Part shown: in pieces, positions 63,373 to 64,000 of the stretch
How the letters are laid out: each line of letters begins with the position of its first letter
Position numbering within the stretch: the first letter of the stretch is position 1
Assembly (NCBI RefSeq): GCF_009496535.1
Contig: NZ_WIDL01000005.1
Span: forward strand, 1-64,000
Direction of reading: 5' to 3'
Origin: Stenotrophomonas sp. MYb238
GTDB taxonomy: Bacteria; Pseudomonadota; Gammaproteobacteria; Xanthomonadales; Xanthomonadaceae
Length of the DNA: 64,000 nt
Made by a program: the position numbers and the translations under genes
The notes under the pieces: generated by a model
The model's database searches: none
What the model was told of the DNA's origin: nothing
Seen by the model: only the letters and a program-made list of their open reading frames with translations

Positions 63373-63978
63373 ATGGCAAAGTCCCACGAAATCAAGGTCG
63401 CCCGTCGCGACGTGCAGGGCAAGGGTGCGAGCCGCCGCCTGCGTCACGCCGGTCTGGTCCCGGGCATCGTCTACGGCGGTGACCGCGAGCCGGCGATGGT
63501 CGAGTTCAACCACAACGAAATCTGGCTGGCCCAGCAGAACGAGTGGTTCTACTCCTCGATCATCGACCTCAACCTCGACGGCAGCATCTACAAGGTGCTG
63601 CTGCGCGACATGCAGCGTCACCCGTACAAGCAGCTGGTCATGCACCTGGACTTCCAGCGCGTGAACGAGAACGAAGTGCTCAACGCCACCGTGCCGCTGC
63701 ACTTCATCAACGAGGAGATCTCCCCGGCCGGCAAGACCGCCGACGTGCTGGTCACCCACGAGCTGAAGGAAGTGCACATCACCTGCCTGCCGAAGGACCT
63801 GCCGCAGTCGATCGAAGTCGACCTGGCCGCCCTGGCCGCCGGCGACATCATCTACCTGTCGCAGATCAAGCTGCCGGCGGGCGTGGAAATCCCGGCGCTG
63901 AAGCTGGGCAAGGACCACGACGATGCCGTCGTCATCGCCAAGGCGCCGAGCGCCGCCGCCGAGGAAGCCGCCGAGTAA
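63373..63978 (+). CDS. rplY: 50S ribosomal protein L25 / general stress protein Ctc type
   Basis: A 201-residue L25 of the long Ctc type: the 5S-RNA-binding N-terminal L25 domain (about 1-90, KGASRRLRHAGLVPGIVYGG) and the C-terminal TL5-like domain (about 95-185), with an acidic Ala/Glu tail. It binds 5S rRNA. The start has a spaced AAGAAGAG upstream. Window ends 22 bases after the stop. Confidence 0.95.
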   Translation: MAKSHEIKVARRDVQGKGASRRLRHAGLVPGIVYGGDREPAMVEFNHNEIWLAQQNEWFYSSIIDLNLDGSIYKVLLRDMQRHPYKQLVMHLDFQRVNENEVLNATVPLHFINEEISPAGKTADVLVTHELKEVHITCLPKDLPQSIEVDLAALAAGDIIYLSQIKLPAGVEIPALKLGKDHDDAVVIAKAPSAAAEEAAE

Positions 63979-64000
63979 TCGGCCGGTTGCGTCCGCCCGC

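Overview
The window is chromosomal DNA of a high-GC gammaproteobacterium, most likely of the Xanthomonadaceae (Xanthomonas, Stenotrophomonas, Pseudoxanthomonas or a relative). This rests on gene content and order (hemA-prfA, lolB-ispE-tRNA-Gln-prs-rplY, a split pntAA/pntAB/pntB transhydrogenase, sigma factor/DUF3106 genes, a large TonB-dependent receptor) and on palindromic intergenic repeats beginning with GTAG that resemble the SMAG elements described in Stenotrophomonas maltophilia. The species cannot be fixed from the sequence alone. There is no rRNA, CRISPR array, prophage or insertion sequence. Nearly all of it reads as core chromosome, with one probable accessory module, a quorum-sensing locus.

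Region by region. 1-5.9 kb: a minus-strand operon for D-amino-acid or N-acyl-D-amino-acid use (PLP-dependent deaminase, GntP-type permease, RpiR regulator, D-aminoacylase, RidA). 6.1-8.4 kb: NADP-malic enzyme maeB. 8.5-10.9 kb: a complete LuxR/LuxI acyl-homoserine-lactone circuit with a DUF4902-like protein, three near-identical lux boxes, a structured leader and an unlisted 44-residue membrane microprotein. 11-16 kb: a TonB-dependent receptor and an exported D-aminoacylase-like amidohydrolase. 16.1-21.1 kb: envelope genes (zinc-finger protein, glycosyltransferase, O-antigen ligase, LpxL-type acyltransferase, Kdo transferase). 21.1-21.4 kb: a 17-unit hexanucleotide tandem repeat. 21.4-28.9 kb: tolC, a PCMT-family methyltransferase, a TetR repressor and a two-gene RND pump. 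28.9-32 kb: a sensor diguanylate cyclase.

32-36 kb: proline iminopeptidase, then a minus-strand operon of nitroreductase, flap endonuclease, NUDIX hydrolase and N-formylglutamate amidohydrolase-like genes. 36.4-44 kb: a DUF1631 gene and the transhydrogenase locus, split by a GRAM-domain gene and an antisense ECF sigma / membrane protein / DUF3106 operon. 44-51.7 kb: sufT, ilvE, ybaK, a one-domain asparaginase, DUF2069, a WrbA-like flavoprotein, a YihY/BrkB protein, a TlpA lipoprotein and ppk2. 51.8-54.6 kb: an SPFH / zinc-ribbon / small membrane protein operon. 54.7-64 kb: an O-GlcNAc-transferase-like protein, prfA, hemA, a TPR protein, lolB, ispE, tRNA-Gln(TTG), prs and rplY.

The most interesting signal is the quorum-sensing locus. 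Three 16-bp palindromes of the form CTGTCAnnnCTGACAG-like lux boxes lie before the DUF4902 gene, before luxI, and exactly across the luxI stop codon. A -10-like hexamer lies at nearly the same offset after each. The third would drive a structured 150-nt leader and the microprotein. Function is inferred throughout from sequence features and remembered family knowledge; no database search was run.
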